Positions 1 through 7,265 are shown, numbered from the stretch's first letter. The stretch: 14,770 bases of DNA from Terriglobia bacterium (GCA_020072905.1 JAIQGB010000054.1:1-14770), one strand, 5' to 3'. Program-made: numbers and translations. Notes: generated by a model not told the origin, from the sequence alone.

Positions 1-651
1 AGACTGGCACAACAGTACAACATGAAAGAGAACGTCGCCATGATCCGCACCTATTACGCGCAAGTGGAGGCGGAATTCGGAAATGTCTCGCAGGCCCGGC
101 AAGACGCGGCGGCGGCCCTGAACATGGCGCGCAGTGGTCCCGTGATGGAGAATGCAGCGCTTGCCTTTGCCCTCGCTGGCGACGCTGCGCAAGCCCAACC
201 GCTTCTCTCTGAGGTTGAGAAGCGTTATCCTGCCGACACGCTGATCAAGGCCGTGTGGTTGCCCACCGCCCGTGCCGCCATCGAGTTCGGCAGAGACAAT
301 CCCGCCAAGGCGATCGAACTGCTTCAGTCTGCTACTCAGTATGAGCTCGGCGGAGGCCCCGGCGGGGTTGCTTTCTTGCCTAACTACATCCGCGGCGAAG
401 CTTATCTCCGCGCGAGGCAGGGCAAAGAAGCCGCGACCGAGTTTCAGAAGATCCTCGACCACCGCGGCGTGGACGCGCTTTCGCCGCTTTACCCCTTGGC
501 CCAGCTCGGCCTGGCGCGCGCCGCGGCGCTTTCAGGCGACACCGCCACGAGCCGCAAGGCCTACCAGGATTTCCTGGCGCTGTGGAGAGACGCCGACCCG
601 GACATCCCCATCTATCGCGAAGCTAGGGCGGAATACGCGAAACTTAAGTGA
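1..651 (+). CDS. TPR-repeat protein, C-terminal part (likely tail of an acidobacterial Ser/Thr kinase-type regulator)
   Basis: The frame is open from the left edge, so the start lies outside the window and only the last 216 residues are seen. The protein is alanine-rich and all helical, with TPR-like helix pairs such as ALAGDAAQAQPLLSEVEKRY, a 'PAKAIELLQ' helix, and 'YIRGEAYLRARQGKEAATEF' followed by LGLARAAALSGDTATSRKAY. It ends with DADPDIPI…EYAKL, which I recall as the usual ending of acidobacterial eukaryotic-like Ser/Thr kinases and winged-helix regulators that carry long TPR tails. Those proteins use an N-terminal kinase or DNA-binding domain with the TPR part as a protein-binding scaffold. 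The N-terminal domain is not visible here, so kinase identity is inference and TPR is the safe call. No signal peptide or membrane segment is seen in this part. Confidence 0.8.
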   Translation, partial: RLAQQYNMKENVAMIRTYYAQVEAEFGNVSQARQDAAAALNMARSGPVMENAALAFALAGDAAQAQPLLSEVEKRYPADTLIKAVWLPTARAAIEFGRDNPAKAIELLQSATQYELGGGPGGVAFLPNYIRGEAYLRARQGKEAATEFQKILDHRGVDALSPLYPLAQLGLARAAALSGDTATSRKAYQDFLALWRDADPDIPIYREARAEYAKLK

Positions 652-828
652 GATTTGAACCGTCGGCAGTTCATATAAGCAGACTGCATCTCTGCTGCCC
701 GCAATCTCACACTTGCGAGTCACGGCGGTATGGTACTAGTATGGTGTCACCATTCAGGCAAGAGTAGGTGAAGAATTGGCTTTGGCAGGTCGATTTCGCT
801 GCAAATCCTCCAACGAAAAGGCCATCAA

Positions 829-1047
829 GTGGCTAAATCCGAACGGGACTACTTACTTGAATTGTGGTCCAAAAGCGTAGGCCCCTACTGTGGGAACGCG
901 ATCCCGGAAGGCAAGCGTGTCGGGACAGGAGACAGAGGCAAGGGTGGTTTGTGCAGTCCCGATTGCTATGCCCACTACTACGAGCAGGAACTCAAGGATA
1001 GGGCACGCAGAGTTGCCGAACTAGCGGAGCGGCATCGCAAGTCATAG
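829..1047 (+). CDS. Small cysteine-containing protein, degenerate zinc-ribbon-like, unknown function
   Basis: This 72-residue protein starts at GTG, with a modest AAAGG about 8 bases upstream. The middle reads YCGNAIPEGKRVGTG and then GGLCSPDCYAHYYEQEL, followed by a charged helix. Cysteines sit at residues 21, 42 and 46, and His49 could complete a metal site. The layout resembles small zinc-ribbon proteins with CPYCG…G.FCS.DCYA, but the first cysteine of the expected CxxC is Gly18 here, so the site may be altered. The stop codon lies 33 bases before the dCTP deaminase start, which suggests co-transcription. No function is assigned. Length, start spacing and the ordered cysteines favour a real gene over chance. 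Confidence 0.55.
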   Translation: MAKSERDYLLELWSKSVGPYCGNAIPEGKRVGTGDRGKGGLCSPDCYAHYYEQELKDRARRVAELAERHRKS

Positions 1048-1080
1048 TCGCATCTGGGCACGAGGAAGGAGCAAAGGCTG

Positions 1081-2274
1081 GTGGGATTGTTCTCGCAAAC
1101 AGAGGGACCAGAGCGCCGCAAGGCAGGGATTCTGCCATCCCAGGAAATTCGCGAGTTAATAAGAAATGGCAAGATTCGTTCTCGCACGGATATTTCGGAT
1201 GACCAGATTCAGCCTGCGAGTATCGACCTGCGCCTGGGAGACGTAGCCTATCGAGTTCAGGCAAGCTTCCTTCCTAGCAAGAAGTCATTGATTGGGCCGA
1301 GGATCAGGGAATTACAACTTGAACAGATTGACCTTGGCCAGCCGGCATTGCTGAGGGCAGGAAATGTATACATCGTTCCACTGCTCGAGGGCCTCGCCCT
1401 TCCACCTGATATGAGTGGCAAAGCTAACCCCAAGAGCACCACGGGCCGGTTGGACATATTCACGCGACTGATGGCTGAGGCGAGTGCGACATTTGAAGAA
1501 GTCCCTCAAGGCTATTCAGGCGACCTCTACGTGGAGATTTTTCCCCGCACGTTCTCGATTATTGTCAGGGCAGGCACTAAACTTAATCAGCTTCGATTCT
1601 TTAGAGGTGAACCAGAATCTGATGATGAAACGCTCCGTAAGTTATCTCAGAGAAGACAACTTATTTATTATGAAGACGGTGAGGACCGCCCCAAAGCGAC
1701 TATCAATGCAGGGCTCCGGTTATCGATCGACTTGGCGGGTGAAGGGAACGCCGTTGTAGCTTACCGGGCCAGGAAAACCAAAGCGCCCATTGAGCTGGCC
1801 AAGATCGGCACATACGATGTTGCAGAATTTTGGAAGCCTTTTGAGAGCCGGAACCTAAAGGCCAGCCTCGTGCTTGATCCTGGCGACTTCTATTTGTTGG
1901 CCTCGAGAGAGAAAGTTGCAGTTCCGCCCGATTGGGCGGCGGAGATGGAATCGTATGACCCCTCGATAGGAGAGTTTACCGTCCACTACGCAGGTTTCTT
2001 CGACCCGGGCTTCGGCTATGGTGCCTCGGGCGAAATCAAAGGCACGAAGGCCGTGCTGGAGGTGCGGGCGCACGAGGTTCCCATCTTTTTGGAGGATCGG
2101 CAAGAAGTCGGGCGGTTGAAGTATCACAAAATGGCGGAACGTCCAGACAAAGTGTACGGGCAGGGGATAGGCTCTTCCTACCAACAACAGGGGCTGGCGC
2201 TCAGTAAGCAATTCAAGGAGACGGCCGCAACACGACAGTCGCCCCACGTCGCCATGCCTACAGCCCCGGGTTAG
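1081..2274 (+). CDS. dcd: dCTP deaminase-family protein with two tandem dUTPase-fold domains
   Basis: This 397-residue protein starts at GTG behind a strong AGGAAGGAG (1063-1071, spacing 9). Family members deaminate dCTP to dUTP to supply dTMP synthesis in the cytoplasm. The first domain has QPASIDLRLG (residues 44-53), KSTTGRLDIFTRL (118-130) and GYSGDLYVEI (144-153). The second has HYAGFFDPGFGYG (302-314), VLEV with Glu327 where the catalytic Glu of E. coli Dcd falls, and the tail IGSSYQQQGLALSKQF (363-378), typical of the long bacterial version. At about 400 residues it is twice the size of E. coli Dcd (193), which fits the duplicated form. The last ~20 residues are an unconserved tail. 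Codon use looks less GC-biased than in the thrS block, so it may have been acquired with its small upstream neighbour. The activity is inferred from motifs. Confidence 0.85.
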   Translation: MGLFSQTEGPERRKAGILPSQEIRELIRNGKIRSRTDISDDQIQPASIDLRLGDVAYRVQASFLPSKKSLIGPRIRELQLEQIDLGQPALLRAGNVYIVPLLEGLALPPDMSGKANPKSTTGRLDIFTRLMAEASATFEEVPQGYSGDLYVEIFPRTFSIIVRAGTKLNQLRFFRGEPESDDETLRKLSQRRQLIYYEDGEDRPKATINAGLRLSIDLAGEGNAVVAYRARKTKAPIELAKIGTYDVAEFWKPFESRNLKASLVLDPGDFYLLASREKVAVPPDWAAEMESYDPSIGEFTVHYAGFFDPGFGYGASGEIKGTKAVLEVRAHEVPIFLEDRQEVGRLKYHKMAERPDKVYGQGIGSSYQQQGLALSKQFKETAATRQSPHVAMPTAPG

Positions 2275-2375
2275 GACACTACGGGAAACCAGAATGAGTC
2301 CCCATTGGTCTTTCTGCGAAGCGACGCACATTTGGGGGGCCGGCCGGGCTTGACAGTGCCCGGGCTCTGCGTGGT

Positions 2376-2405
2376 TTGACCGTAAGCGGCCCAATCTGCT
2401 ATTTT
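2376..2405 (+). promoter_or_regulatory. Candidate sigma-70-type promoter for thrS and the downstream block
   Basis: TTGACC (2376-2381) and TATTTT (2400-2405) are separated by 18 bases, placing a start site near 2412 and leaving a 5' leader of about 30 bases before the thrS ATG. It lies in the 168-base gap after the dCTP deaminase gene. Just upstream, CCGGGC/GCCCGG (2344-2349/2358-2363) can form a short hairpin without a T run. It could help end upstream transcription but is not a convincing terminator. Only sequence likeness supports this promoter. Confidence 0.45.
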
Positions 2406-2442
2406 AAGTGTTTGTATTCTGCGAGTTGAAACGCGTCTAGGA

Positions 2443-4380
2443 ATGCCGAACGTTCAGATTACCTTCCCCGACGGGACCTCCCGGGAATTCGCTCAGGGCG
2501 TCACCGCGTTGGAAGTCGCCAAATCGCTTGGGCCGCGCCTCGCGGCGGATGCGCTGGTGGCCAAGGTGGATTCGCGCTTGCTCGATCTCACCTCCCCCAT
2601 CGAGGCGAGCGGACCGATCCAATTCATCACCCCTTCTTCGCCCGAGGGATTGGAGGTTTACCGTCATTCCACCGCGCATCTGCTCGCCGCGGCGGTGACC
2701 GAGCTTTTTCCGGATGCGCATCCTGGCATCGGCCCGCCCACCGAGACCGGGTTCTACTACGATTTCTACCGCGAGAAATCGTTCACCGAGGAAGACCTGG
2801 CGAAGATCGAAGCGAAGATGCGCGAACTGCAAAAGGCCGACCTGCCTTACGAGCGCATCCACTACCCGAAAGAAGAAGGCAAGAAACTCTTCGAGCAGAT
2901 GGGGGAATTCCTGAAGTGCCAACTGATCGAGGAGAAGGCGGAGCCGGTCTTCTCCGCCTACCGCACCGGCAAGTTTCTGGACTTCTGCCGCGGGCCGCAC
3001 ATTCCCTCCACCGGCCGCATCAAGGCGTTCAAGGTGCTGAGCGTGGCGGGCGCGCATTGGAAGGGCGATGAGAAGTCGCACCCCATGCAGCGCATCTACG
3101 GCACGGCGTTCTTCTCTCAGAAAGACCTGGACGACTTTCTCCACAAGCTTGAGGAAGCGAAGAAGCGCGACCACCGGCGGCTCGGCAAGGAACTCGAGCT
3201 TTTCAGCATCCAGGACGATGCCGGGCCGGGCCTGATCTTCTGGCACCCCAAGGGCGGGATGGTGCGCAAGGTGATCGAGGACTGGCTGCGCGACGAGTTG
3301 CTCAAACGCGGCTACGACATGGTCTACACGCCGCACGCCATGCGGCTGCACCTCTGGGAAACCAGCGGCCACACGAACTTCTATCGCGAGAACATGTTCG
3401 GCGCGATGGAAGTCGAGAACGACCGCTACCAGCTCAAGCCCATGAACTGTCCGGGCCACATCCTGATCTACAAATCGCGCCGGCGGAGCTACCGCGAACT
3501 GCCCGTACGCATGGCCGAGCTCGGCACCGTTTACCGCTACGAGCGCTCCGGCGTGCTCCACGGCTTGATGCGTGTGCGCGGCTTTACTCAGGATGACGCG
3601 CACATCTTCTGCATGCCCGAGCAGCTCGAAGACGAGGTCCAGGCTTGCGTCGAGTTCGCCTTTGCCGTGCTCAGCACCTTCGGCTTCGACCGTTATGAAG
3701 TGGAGCTGTCCGCTCGCGACCCGGAGCATCCCGAACATTACGCGGGAACCGTGGAGGAGTGGGAACGCGCCGAAGGCGCCCTCCGCAATACGCTCGAGCG
3801 GATGAAAATCCCCTTCAAAACCATGCTGGGCGAAGCGGTGTTCTACGGGCCCAAGATCGATGTGAAGCTGGTGGACGCCATCGGCCGCCCCTGGCAACTC
3901 ACTACCGTGCAGTTCGATTTCAACCTGCCCAGCCGCTTCGAGCTGGAATACGTGGGAGCGGACGGCCGTCCGCACACCCCCGTCATGGTGCATCGCGCCC
4001 TGTTGGGCTCGATTGAGCGCTTTTTCGGAGTGCTGATCGAGCATTACACCGGCGCGTTTCCGGTATGGCTCTCGCCGGTGCAGGCGATCGTGCTGCCCAT
4101 CAGCGAGAGGCATGGCGCTTACGCGCGTGAGGTCGTCGGACAGTTCCGCGCGGCGGGCATCCGAACTGAGCTTGACGACCGCAATGAGAAGCTCAACGCG
4201 CGCATCCGGGACGCACAACTGCAGAAGATCCCCTTCATGCTCGTGGTCGGCGACCGGGAAGTTCAGGCCCAAGCGGTGGGCGTCCGCCGGCGCGACACGG
4301 GCGACATGGGTTCCCGGTCTCTCGCTGAGTTCATCCCCTGGCTTCGCCAGCTTATCGACACGCGGGCTGTGAAATGGTAA
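2443..4380 (+). CDS. thrS: Threonyl-tRNA synthetase
   Basis: This complete 645-residue class II synthetase attaches threonine to tRNA-Thr in the cytoplasm. The N-terminal TGS domain covers about residues 1-62. The editing domain follows, with HSTAH (His75, His79) and CRGPH (Cys182, His186), the expected metal and deacylation residues that clear Ser-tRNA-Thr. The catalytic core covers about 250-535. Its zinc ligands are Cys336 (MNCPGH), His387 and His517, motif 2 is YRYERSGVLHGLMRVRGF (364-381), and motif 3 is around HRALLGSIERFFGVLIE (517-533). The anticodon-binding domain fills about 545-640. Length and motif order match the family (E. coli 642). The ATG at 2443 is used because the TGS domain begins directly after it. 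The Shine-Dalgarno is poor, with AGGA too close. It starts the thrS-infC-rpmI-rplT-pheST order found in many bacteria. Confidence 0.98.
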   Translation: MPNVQITFPDGTSREFAQGVTALEVAKSLGPRLAADALVAKVDSRLLDLTSPIEASGPIQFITPSSPEGLEVYRHSTAHLLAAAVTELFPDAHPGIGPPTETGFYYDFYREKSFTEEDLAKIEAKMRELQKADLPYERIHYPKEEGKKLFEQMGEFLKCQLIEEKAEPVFSAYRTGKFLDFCRGPHIPSTGRIKAFKVLSVAGAHWKGDEKSHPMQRIYGTAFFSQKDLDDFLHKLEEAKKRDHRRLGKELELFSIQDDAGPGLIFWHPKGGMVRKVIEDWLRDELLKRGYDMVYTPHAMRLHLWETSGHTNFYRENMFGAMEVENDRYQLKPMNCPGHILIYKSRRRSYRELPVRMAELGTVYRYERSGVLHGLMRVRGFTQDDAHIFCMPEQLEDEVQACVEFAFAVLSTFGFDRYEVELSARDPEHPEHYAGTVEEWERAEGALRNTLERMKIPFKTMLGEAVFYGPKIDVKLVDAIGRPWQLTTVQFDFNLPSRFELEYVGADGRPHTPVMVHRALLGSIERFFGVLIEHYTGAFPVWLSPVQAIVLPISERHGAYAREVVGQFRAAGIRTELDDRNEKLNARIRDAQLQKIPFMLVVGDREVQAQAVGVRRRDTGDMGSRSLAEFIPWLRQLIDTRAVKW

Positions 4381-4458
4381 GCTGGGTGTCACCATCAGAC
4401 CTTATGGAGCCTGCTCTCCACACGGAGGAAGCGACTTGGTTTGCGGCCCCCACGGGCC

Positions 4459-4465
4459 AGGAGGG
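4459..4465 (+). promoter_or_regulatory. Ribosome-binding site that places the infC start at an AUC codon
   Basis: AGGAGGG is followed after 7 bases by ATC (4473-4475), which is in frame with infC. The next in-frame conventional start, GTG at 4494, is 28 bases from this site and would remove the conserved residues before NERIRAREV. A hairpin GGCCC-CCAC-GGGCC (4445-4458) sits directly in front and could modulate access. Confidence 0.7.
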
Positions 4466-4472
4466 ATGATTT

Positions 4473-5132
4473 ATCGCTGACCGATTTGTACGCGTGAATG
4501 AAAGAATCCGGGCCCGGGAAGTCCGGGTCATCGACGAAGAGGGCGGGCAGCTCGGCATCATGCCGCCCTTCGAGGCTCTGAAGATGGCGCGCGGTCAGGG
4601 CCTGGACCTGGTGGAAGTGGCTCCCAATGCCACCCCTCCCGTTTGCCGCATTATCAATTACGGGAAATATCTCTACCAGCTCAGCAAGCGGCAGCACGAG
4701 GCGCGGAAACATCAGAAGTCGATCGAACTGAAGGAAGTCAAGTTCCGCCCGCGCACCTCGGCACACGATTTTGAGGTGAAGCGGAATCGCATCATAGGCT
4801 TCCTCCAGGAAGGGGACAAGGTCAAGGCGACGATTATGTTCCGCGGCCGCGAGATGGCACATCGCGAACTCGGCATGCGGATGATCGAGCGCCTGATTCA
4901 GGAGATCAGCGAGGTCGGCCAGGTCGAAACGCGGCCGCGCCAGGAGGGGCCGAACCTGACGGCGATCCTGGCGCCCAACAAGAAGACCGCGGGGAAGGCA
5001 CCGGCTCCCAAGCCGCGCCCGAGTGGTGAGTCAACGGGCGCGCCCGCCCCGGCGAAGGTTTCATCGAGGCCGCAGACCGGAGTCGCCAGGGCGGCCGCCG
5101 CCCCTGAAACGCCGGAACCCTCGGGAGGTTAG
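4473..5132 (+). CDS. infC: Translation initiation factor IF-3 (predicted AUC start)
   Basis: IF-3 binds the 30S subunit, blocks premature 50S joining and checks start-codon pairing. From ATC 4473 the protein is 219 residues. It begins (I/M)ADRFVRVNERIRAREV, which lines up with the usual IF-3 beginning of a few residues before INE.IRAREV. The N-domain includes RVIDEEGGQLGIMPPFEAL and YGKYLYQLSKRQHEARKHQK. The C-domain covers about residues 85-170, with IELKEVKFRPRTSAHDFEVK, GDKVKATIMFRGREMAH and NLTAILAPNKK. A low-complexity Ala/Pro-rich tail of about 48 residues follows, an extension beyond the ~180-residue norm. A GTG at 4494 would give a 212-residue alternative. In E. coli infC starts at AUU, and IF-3 represses its own mRNA by rejecting that codon. 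An AUC start would fit the same feedback (inference). rpmI begins 2 bases after the stop. Confidence 0.95.
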   Translation: MADRFVRVNERIRAREVRVIDEEGGQLGIMPPFEALKMARGQGLDLVEVAPNATPPVCRIINYGKYLYQLSKRQHEARKHQKSIELKEVKFRPRTSAHDFEVKRNRIIGFLQEGDKVKATIMFRGREMAHRELGMRMIERLIQEISEVGQVETRPRQEGPNLTAILAPNKKTAGKAPAPKPRPSGESTGAPAPAKVSSRPQTGVARAAAAPETPEPSGG

Positions 5133-5134
5133 AG

Positions 5135-5347
5135 TTGGCAAAAGCAACGCTGAAGCTCAAGACCCACAAAGGCGCCGCCAAGCGCTTCAAGCTGACGGCG
5201 GGAGGCAAGATCCTGCGCGGGCACGCGTACGCCCGGCACATTCTGACTTCCAAGAACAGCAATCGCAAGCGCAAGCTGGATCAGGTGACCACGGTTTCCA
5301 GCGCGGACGCTCCCCACGTCCGGGCGATGCTGCCGTACGGCAGGTGA
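5135..5347 (+). CDS. rpmI: 50S ribosomal protein bL35
   Basis: This 70-residue basic protein starts at TTG, 5 bases behind GGGAGGT (5123-5129), which lies inside the end of infC, so the two genes are probably translationally coupled. The family signature KTHKGAAKRFKLTAGGKILR and the following HILTSKN…KRKLD, with the ending VRAMLPYGR, identify bL35, a late-assembling component of the large subunit. It is a few residues longer than the usual 64-66: the N-terminus reads MAKATLKLKTHKG where most members have MPKMKTHKG. The infC-rpmI-rplT order is nearly universal in bacteria and leaves little doubt. Confidence 0.96.
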   Translation: MAKATLKLKTHKGAAKRFKLTAGGKILRGHAYARHILTSKNSNRKRKLDQVTTVSSADAPHVRAMLPYGR

Positions 5348-5351
5348 CGAA

Positions 5352-5438
5352 CAGGTGTCAGGTGCCGGGTGTCAGGTGTCAGTAAGAGCGAGCGTTCGAT
5401 TCTGTTGCTGAAACCCGAAACCTGAAACCCGACACCTG
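5352..5438. repeat. Heptamer-period inverted repeat between rpmI and rplT
   Basis: The left arm 5352-5382 is built of 7-bp units near AGGTGTC (AGGTGTC, AGGTGCC, GGGTGTC, AGGTGTC). The right arm 5408-5438 is built of units near ACCYGAA read on the same strand. The right arm's reverse complement matches the left arm at about 24 of 31 positions, so the transcript can fold into a long imperfect hairpin with a 25-base loop. It lies inside the ribosomal protein operon, within a 193-base spacer that is otherwise plain and ends in the rplT ribosome-binding site. It could act as an attenuating or RNA-stabilising structure, or be an inert repeat insertion. Confidence 0.8.
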
Positions 5439-5540
5439 CTCTTCACCAGGCGCGGGAAGGCCAACGGCTGGGTGCCTTCGCCTTGCACCATCGGGTGCGG
5501 GGCTTCGCCGCCCTGAAATTCACACGAAAGGAGTAAACCC

Positions 5541-5900
5541 ATGCCTCGAGTCAAGCGTGGCACTGTGCGCCGCGCCGGTCGCAAGAAGCTCGCCAAGCTC
5601 ACCAAGGGCTATTTCCTCAACAAGAGCAAGCTCTATAAGTTCATGAAGGAGGCCGCGGACCGCGCGGGCCGGTTCGCCTATCGCGACCGCCGGCGGCGCA
5701 AGCGCGATTTCCGGCGGCTCTGGATCGTGCGCATCAGCGCCGCGGCTCGCCTGAACGGCCTCACTTACAGCCAGCTCATCAATGGGCTCAAGAAACTCGA
5801 CGTCGCCCTTGACCGCAAGATGCTCTCCGAGATTGCCGTGCGCGATGCGGCGGCGTTTGGTGAATTGGCGGGCAAGGTGAAGACGGTGCTGCAAGTGTAG
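5541..5900 (+). CDS. rplT: 50S ribosomal protein bL20
   Basis: This 119-residue, highly basic protein starts at ATG 7 bases after AAAGGAG (5527-5533). The start MPRVKRGTVRRAGRKKLAKLTKGYF, with the long basic helix through FRRLWIVRISAAARLNGLTYSQLINGLKKL, is the bL20 signature. bL20 binds 23S rRNA early in 50S assembly and in several bacteria represses its own operon through an mRNA structure. The 193-base spacer upstream, containing a long hairpin, is a possible place for such control, but no L20-binding pseudoknot was identified. The stop TAG at 5898-5900 is also part of the GTAG end of the palindromic element that follows. Confidence 0.97.
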   Translation: MPRVKRGTVRRAGRKKLAKLTKGYFLNKSKLYKFMKEAADRAGRFAYRDRRRRKRDFRRLWIVRISAAARLNGLTYSQLINGLKKLDVALDRKMLSEIAVRDAAAFGELAGKVKTVLQV

Positions 5901-5944
5901 GGGAGGGCTTCGCCCTCCCGAGGGCGGCCAGAGGTCGCCCCTAC
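5897..5944. repeat. REPIN/BIME-like two-hairpin palindromic element (GTAG…CTAC)
   Basis: This 48-bp unit begins GTAGGGG and ends GCCCCTAC. It contains a perfect hairpin GGGAGGGC-TTC-GCCCTCCC (5901-5919), then a second one, GGGCGGCC-AGA-GGTCGCCC, with one G-T pair (5922-5940). The GTAG at the foot of each inverted hairpin is the mark of REP sequences handled by REP-associated tyrosine transposases. The TAG of the left end is the rplT stop codon. It sits between rplT and pheS and could terminate or stabilise the transcript. No transposase gene is seen in the window. Confidence 0.75.
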
Positions 5945-5954
5945 CCGTACCATC

Positions 5955-7148
5955 ATGACCCTCGAAGAAAAGGTCGGGAAGACCCTCGCTGAGCTCGGTG
6001 TCTCCGACGCGCCGGCCGTTGAGGCGCTCTTTGCCGAAGTGCGCGCCGCCATGGATGCGGAGCGACAGGAGTTGACTTCACGTGGCGCCGCTGACGATCG
6101 TGAGCGCGACAAGCTCTGCAAGGAGCTGCGCGACCGCTGGCTGGCGCGCAAGAACGGGCTCATGTCGCTCATCGACGACAACTGGCTGAAGAAGGCAGTG
6201 AAGGAATTGAAACCAGTCGTTGGTCGGCAGTTCAACGACCTGCGGAAGGCATCGGCGCTGATGCAGGTTGAGGAGCTAATCCGTGCAATAGACTCTTTAC
6301 GCGGAAGAGCCGCTGCGACTTCCAGTGCCGCGGGCACGCTGACCGACGACCTCACGCTGGCCGGCCACGCAAGGACCACGTCGACTGCTACGGGCACGCT
6401 CACCGATGACCTTACTGTTCCCGGCTACCGCCGCCCGCTCGGCTCGATTCATCCCGTCACGCGGGTGCTGCGGGAGATCGAGGAGATTTTCCTTGGCCTC
6501 GGTTTCCGCATCGAGACCGGGCCGGAAGTGGAATCGGTTTACTACAACTTTGACGCGCTCAACATTCCGGAGACTCATCCGTCGCGTGACGACTGGGACA
6601 CGCTGTACGTCGATTCGAAGACCCTGCTGCGCGCGCACACTTCTCCCGTGCAAATCCGCGCCATGGAGAAGTACGGTGCGCCGCTCTACATCATTGTTCC
6701 CGGCAAGGTCTACCGGCACGACAACCCGGATGCCAGCCATTCGCCGATGTTCCATCAGATCGAGGGTCTGGCCGTGGACCGCGACATCACCTTCGCCGAC
6801 CTGAAGGGCACGCTGGATTTCTTCGCCAAGAAGTTCTTCGGAGAGAAGGTGCGCACGCGCTTTTCGCCCAGCTTTTTTCCCTTCACCGAGCCCTCGGGCG
6901 AAGTCTCCATCAGTTGTGTGATCTGCGACGGGCAGGGCTGCCGGACCTGCAAGGAAAGCGGCTGGGTGGAAGTAATGGGCTGCGGCATGGTGCATCCGGA
7001 AGTCCTCCGGCACGGCGGCATCGACCCCGAACAATTCACGGGCTGGGCATTCGGTCTGGGCGTCGACCGCTACGCGATGATGAAGTACGGCATCAACGAT
7101 ATTCAGCTCTTCTTCCAAAGTGATGTGAGGTTCTTGGAACAATTTTGA
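5955..7148 (+). CDS. pheS: Phenylalanyl-tRNA synthetase alpha subunit
   Basis: PheS is the catalytic half of the (alpha-beta)2 enzyme charging tRNA-Phe. The N-terminal coiled coil covers about residues 1-115. The class II core from about 158 has RRPLGSIHPVTR, motif 2 around KVYRHDNPDASHSPMFHQIE (251-270) and motif 3 at GWAFGLGVDRYAMMKYGINDIQLFF (ends 387). At 397 residues it is longer than the usual ~340, for two visible reasons. First, the linker at 121-160 is a tandem 20-residue duplication, each copy containing GTLTDDLT (127-134 and 147-154). Second, a four-cysteine knuckle CVICDGQGCRTC (Cys321, 324, 329, 332) is inserted, a probable zinc site seen in some bacterial PheS proteins. No clear Shine-Dalgarno precedes the ATG, because the palindromic element ends only 10 bases upstream. 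Confidence 0.97.
   Translation: MTLEEKVGKTLAELGVSDAPAVEALFAEVRAAMDAERQELTSRGAADDRERDKLCKELRDRWLARKNGLMSLIDDNWLKKAVKELKPVVGRQFNDLRKASALMQVEELIRAIDSLRGRAAATSSAAGTLTDDLTLAGHARTTSTATGTLTDDLTVPGYRRPLGSIHPVTRVLREIEEIFLGLGFRIETGPEVESVYYNFDALNIPETHPSRDDWDTLYVDSKTLLRAHTSPVQIRAMEKYGAPLYIIVPGKVYRHDNPDASHSPMFHQIEGLAVDRDITFADLKGTLDFFAKKFFGEKVRTRFSPSFFPFTEPSGEVSISCVICDGQGCRTCKESGWVEVMGCGMVHPEVLRHGGIDPEQFTGWAFGLGVDRYAMMKYGINDIQLFFQSDVRFLEQF
6315..6434 (+). repeat. 60-bp tandem in-frame duplication within pheS
   Basis: Two consecutive 60-base copies (6315-6374 and 6375-6434) match at about two thirds of positions, with the most similar stretch around the shared CGGGCACGCT. They encode two successive 20-residue segments, ATSSAAGTLTDDLTLAGHAR and TTSTATGTLTDDLTVPGYRR. 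The second leads into the conserved RRPLGS start of the catalytic core, so the first is the added copy. The divergence suggests the duplication is not recent. Confidence 0.75.
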
Positions 7149-7154
7149 ATTGCG

Positions 7155-7245
7155 AATTGTGAATAGTGAATGGTGAATGGTGAATGAAAAGCTGGTCCAA
7201 GTCTGTATTTCATAATTCACTATTCACCATTCACTATTCACAATT
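7155..7245. repeat. Near-perfect 31-bp inverted repeat made of heptamers, between pheS and pheT
   Basis: The left arm 7155-7185 consists of AATT followed by 7-bp units GTGAATA/GTGAATG. The right arm 7215-7245 is its reverse complement at 30 of 31 positions. The loop is 29 bases, and the pairing can be extended by ATGAAA/TTTCAT (7184-7189/7208-7213). It fills almost the whole 117-base pheS-pheT spacer and is AT-rich, unlike the genes on either side. In RNA it would form a long hairpin between two cistrons whose products are needed in equal amounts. It has the same 7-bp period as the arrays near 5352 and 11184, but a different unit. Confidence 0.85.
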
Positions 7246-7265
7246 ATTCTTTCCCGGTCTCACCC

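Noticed and set aside
2275..2442. T-box or other aminoacyl-tRNA-sensing leader for thrS
   Set aside because: The predicted leader is only about 30 bases, with no T-box sequence or specifier-loop structure.
2437..4395. 652-codon open frame on the minus strand across thrS
   Set aside because: It is the mirror of a GC-rich essential gene. The opposite strand has all thrS domains and catalytic residues, and the minus-strand product has no recognisable motif.
7155..7245. Terminal inverted repeats of a small transposon
   Set aside because: Only 29 bases lie between the arms, and the arms themselves are tandem heptamers, so a repeat-expansion origin is simpler than a transposon.
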